Shown here: positions 62,640 through 64,000 of the stretch, one piece after another
How the letters are laid out: every line of letters begins with the position of its first letter
Numbering within the stretch: position 1 is the stretch's first letter
NCBI RefSeq assembly: GCF_009746715.1
Contig: NZ_VRKW01000001.1
Span: 124,001 to 188,000 of the forward strand
DNA length: 64,000 nt
Origin: Ketobacter sp. MCCC 1A13808
GTDB taxonomy: Bacteria > Pseudomonadota > Gammaproteobacteria > Pseudomonadales > Ketobacteraceae
Direction: 5' to 3'
Program-made: the position numbers and the translations under genes
The notes under the pieces: generated by a model
Databases searched by the model: none
What the model saw: the letters and a program-made list of their open reading frames with translations, nothing else
Told to the model about the DNA's origin: nothing

Positions 62640-63239
62640 TTGAAAGGCCGGTTTCACCTGAAAAATATTCTGGCAATAGCTGCAACTGTTGCCGCGCCGA
62701 TGTCAAAAGCAGAGAATGCAAAAACAGAAAATGATCAAGCCTGGACTTGCCTTACGGAACAAGTTGTCGAATTGGGGCGGGACACGGACCTTTTAGCCGC
62801 GGTTAATAATTACAATAGCAACCCACCTGACCCGATCCAGCTGGATAAAATATGGCCTACCCTGGATAAAAGCACGGAGATCATCGAAAATTTAACTCAA
62901 ACGCCAGCGGCCCGATCTATGCGGGAATGGATTAACGCTATTTCGATTCAAGGGGAAGGTCTGCTTATCGGTAAGAATGGAGGTTTAGTTGCTTCGACTG
63001 ATAAAACCTCAGACTTTTGGCAGGGGGACGAAGCGCAGTTTCTGCAAGCGATCACACTGCCTGAATCACAGGTGCATATTCAGAGGGAAATGTTAGACGA
63101 GAGCACTAACATGATGCTTCTGAAAGTATCAGCACCTATCTATAACCCGCGTTCAAACCACGCAATAGGCGTCCTGGTCATCGGCTTTGACCAGTTTGTG
63201 ATTGACTTCAATCAGCCCTGCGAACTAGATTACCATTGA
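62640..63239 (+). CDS. exported protein, possibly a PDC/Cache-type sensor domain alone
   Basis: 199 residues starting from a TTG at 62640 with AGAGAGAG upstream; the first in-frame ATG (Met21 in APMSKAEN) would remove the signal peptide (FHLKNILAIAATVAAPMSKA), so the TTG is preferred. The mature domain has helix WTCLTEQVVELGRDTDLLAAVNNYN followed by strands ISIQGEGLLIGKNGGLVASTDKTSDFWQGDEAQF and MMLLKVSAPIYNPRSNHAIGVLVIGFD, the order seen in periplasmic PDC/Cache sensor domains. It lacks a membrane helix or signalling domain, so it could be a free binding protein. Its end lies two bases from the convergent rmuC end. Confidence 0.62.
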   Translation: MKGRFHLKNILAIAATVAAPMSKAENAKTENDQAWTCLTEQVVELGRDTDLLAAVNNYNSNPPDPIQLDKIWPTLDKSTEIIENLTQTPAARSMREWINAISIQGEGLLIGKNGGLVASTDKTSDFWQGDEAQFLQAITLPESQVHIQREMLDESTNMMLLKVSAPIYNPRSNHAIGVLVIGFDQFVIDFNQPCELDYH

Positions 63240-63241
63240 TC

Positions 63242-64000
63242 TTATTGATCCGGGCTTAGCAAATCATGCGCAGCGTTCTGCGAGCCGGGGAGTTCATCTT
63301 CTAGCTGATCTGGGGCTGCATCTTCCCGATAAGAAGCCGGCATGGTTTTCTTAGCCTTGGCACCCAACGATTCCAGCTGAGATACCCGTCTAATAAGATT
63401 CCCCTTGCCTGTTGCTATGCGTTTGCGCGCGATCTCATAGGCTTCGTTCGCTTTCGAAATTTTGTCGCCGATATCTTCCAACGATTCCAGAAACAACACA
63501 AATTGGTCATGCATGGAACCAGCACGTTGCGCTATTTCCAACGCGTTCCGATTCTGATGTTCATAACGCCAAATATTATGGATGGTTTTAAGGGTGACCA
63601 ATAATGTAGACGGGCAAACCAACATAATATTCTTTTCAAACGCCGCGGAAAACAGGGCAGAGTCGACCTCAAGTGCTTTCAGAAATGCCGGTTCAATGGG
63701 TATAAACATCAACACATAATCCGGTGTATTTATTCCATATAAATCAGGGTAGTTTTTAGCACTCAGTTCTTTAATATGTTTTTTTATAGATTCAACATGA
63801 GCCTGCAAATGCCCGCTCTGCTCTTCATCCTGCACCGAGGTAAAACGTTCCCACGACGTCAGTGACACCTTCGAATCAATCACCACCTGTTTATTTTCAG
63901 GCAAATGAACGATCACATCGGGTCTCAACCTCTGACCGTTTTCATTACTGTAACTACCCTGAGTTTGGTATTCCCTGCCCTTTTGCAGCCCGGACGCTTC
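63242..64000 (-). CDS. rmuC: DNA recombination protein RmuC (5' part outside window)
   Basis: The C-terminal 253 residues; the protein continues past position 64000. The nuclease-like core is clear: RPDVIVHLPENKQVVIDSKVSLTSWERF, HIKELSAKNYPDLYGINTPDYVLMFIPIEPAFL, LVCPSTLLVTLKTIHNIWRYEHQNRNALEIAQRAGSMHDQFVLFLESL. The tail is charged. RmuC limits DNA rearrangements such as inversions between repeats. Partial: N-terminal coiled coil not seen. Confidence 0.95.
   Translation of the reverse strand, partial: EASGLQKGREYQTQGSYSNENGQRLRPDVIVHLPENKQVVIDSKVSLTSWERFTSVQDEEQSGHLQAHVESIKKHIKELSAKNYPDLYGINTPDYVLMFIPIEPAFLKALEVDSALFSAAFEKNIMLVCPSTLLVTLKTIHNIWRYEHQNRNALEIAQRAGSMHDQFVLFLESLEDIGDKISKANEAYEIARKRIATGKGNLIRRVSQLESLGAKAKKTMPASYREDAAPDQLEDELPGSQNAAHDLLSPDQ

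Overview
The window is an ordinary chromosomal stretch of a heterotrophic, aerobic gammaproteobacterium. The gene set (FabH2-type ketoacyl synthase, HsbA/HsbR-like STAS and phosphatase pair, YcgL/YcgN/RNase D cluster, DUF1631, TIGR03503-like VWA protein, gltX followed by tRNA-Ala and tRNA-Glu, 4.5S RNA upstream of dnaX) fits the Pseudomonadales/Oceanospirillales. Many lipid genes (fadD, MaoC hydratase, acyl-CoA dehydrogenase, ETF-ubiquinone oxidoreductase, several alpha/beta hydrolases) suggest a marine or oil-associated lipid degrader such as the Alcanivorax/Ketobacter group. That placement is inference; no rRNA gene is present. No insertion sequence, prophage, integrase or CRISPR array was seen.

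Layout. 1-4421: a sensor kinase cut by the left edge, an outer-membrane barrel plus a LolA-like periplasmic protein, and a conserved 65-residue protein. 5064-6879: gltX, tRNA-Ala(GGC) and tRNA-Glu(TTC), the tRNAs with their own strong promoter. 7508-12554: a small tail-anchored protein, dusA, tal, an HsbA/HsbR-like signalling pair and a PilZ protein. 12614-15095: an exported protein of unknown function and MlaA. 15167-17975: a bufferin-type RiPP operon (bufA, bufB, bufC, doxX) with a precursor carrying seven EG(K/S)CG units. 18289-28990: fabH2, a pseudo-alpha/beta hydrolase, hrpA, fadD, a DUF547 protein, a lipase-like hydrolase and a MaoC hydratase. 29095-33578: a MoxR/VWA pair, a coiled-coil periplasmic protein and cysK.

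33638-46653: a long minus-strand run of PilZ, DUF1631, YafJ-type amidotransferase, VWA protein, small membrane protein, YcgN, YcgL, rnd, acyl-CoA dehydrogenase, ZIP transporter, recR, ybaB, dnaX and 4.5S RNA. 46820-55011: an exported protein, a lipoprotein hydrolase, glnS, a NasB-like flavoprotein and etfQO. 55169-64000: DUF1285, a hybrid kinase, a DUF4823 lipoprotein, TetR, a class V aminotransferase, a permuted NlpC/P60-like protein, an exported sensor-like protein and rmuC (cut by the right edge).

The strongest target is the bufferin operon: an exported, cysteine-repeat copper-binding peptide with its MNIO enzyme (BufB), partner (BufC) and a DoxX membrane protein. Its precursor repeats and a palindrome in the promoter region deserve attention. 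Other points are a possible frameshift site in dnaX matching the position of the E. coli gamma product, several proteins that keep a fold but lack a key residue (hydrolase without the nucleophile Ser, NlpC/P60-like protein without the Cys, receiver without the Asp, ZIP protein without motif His), an unlipidated MlaA, and a 38-codon ORF with a strong ribosome binding site.
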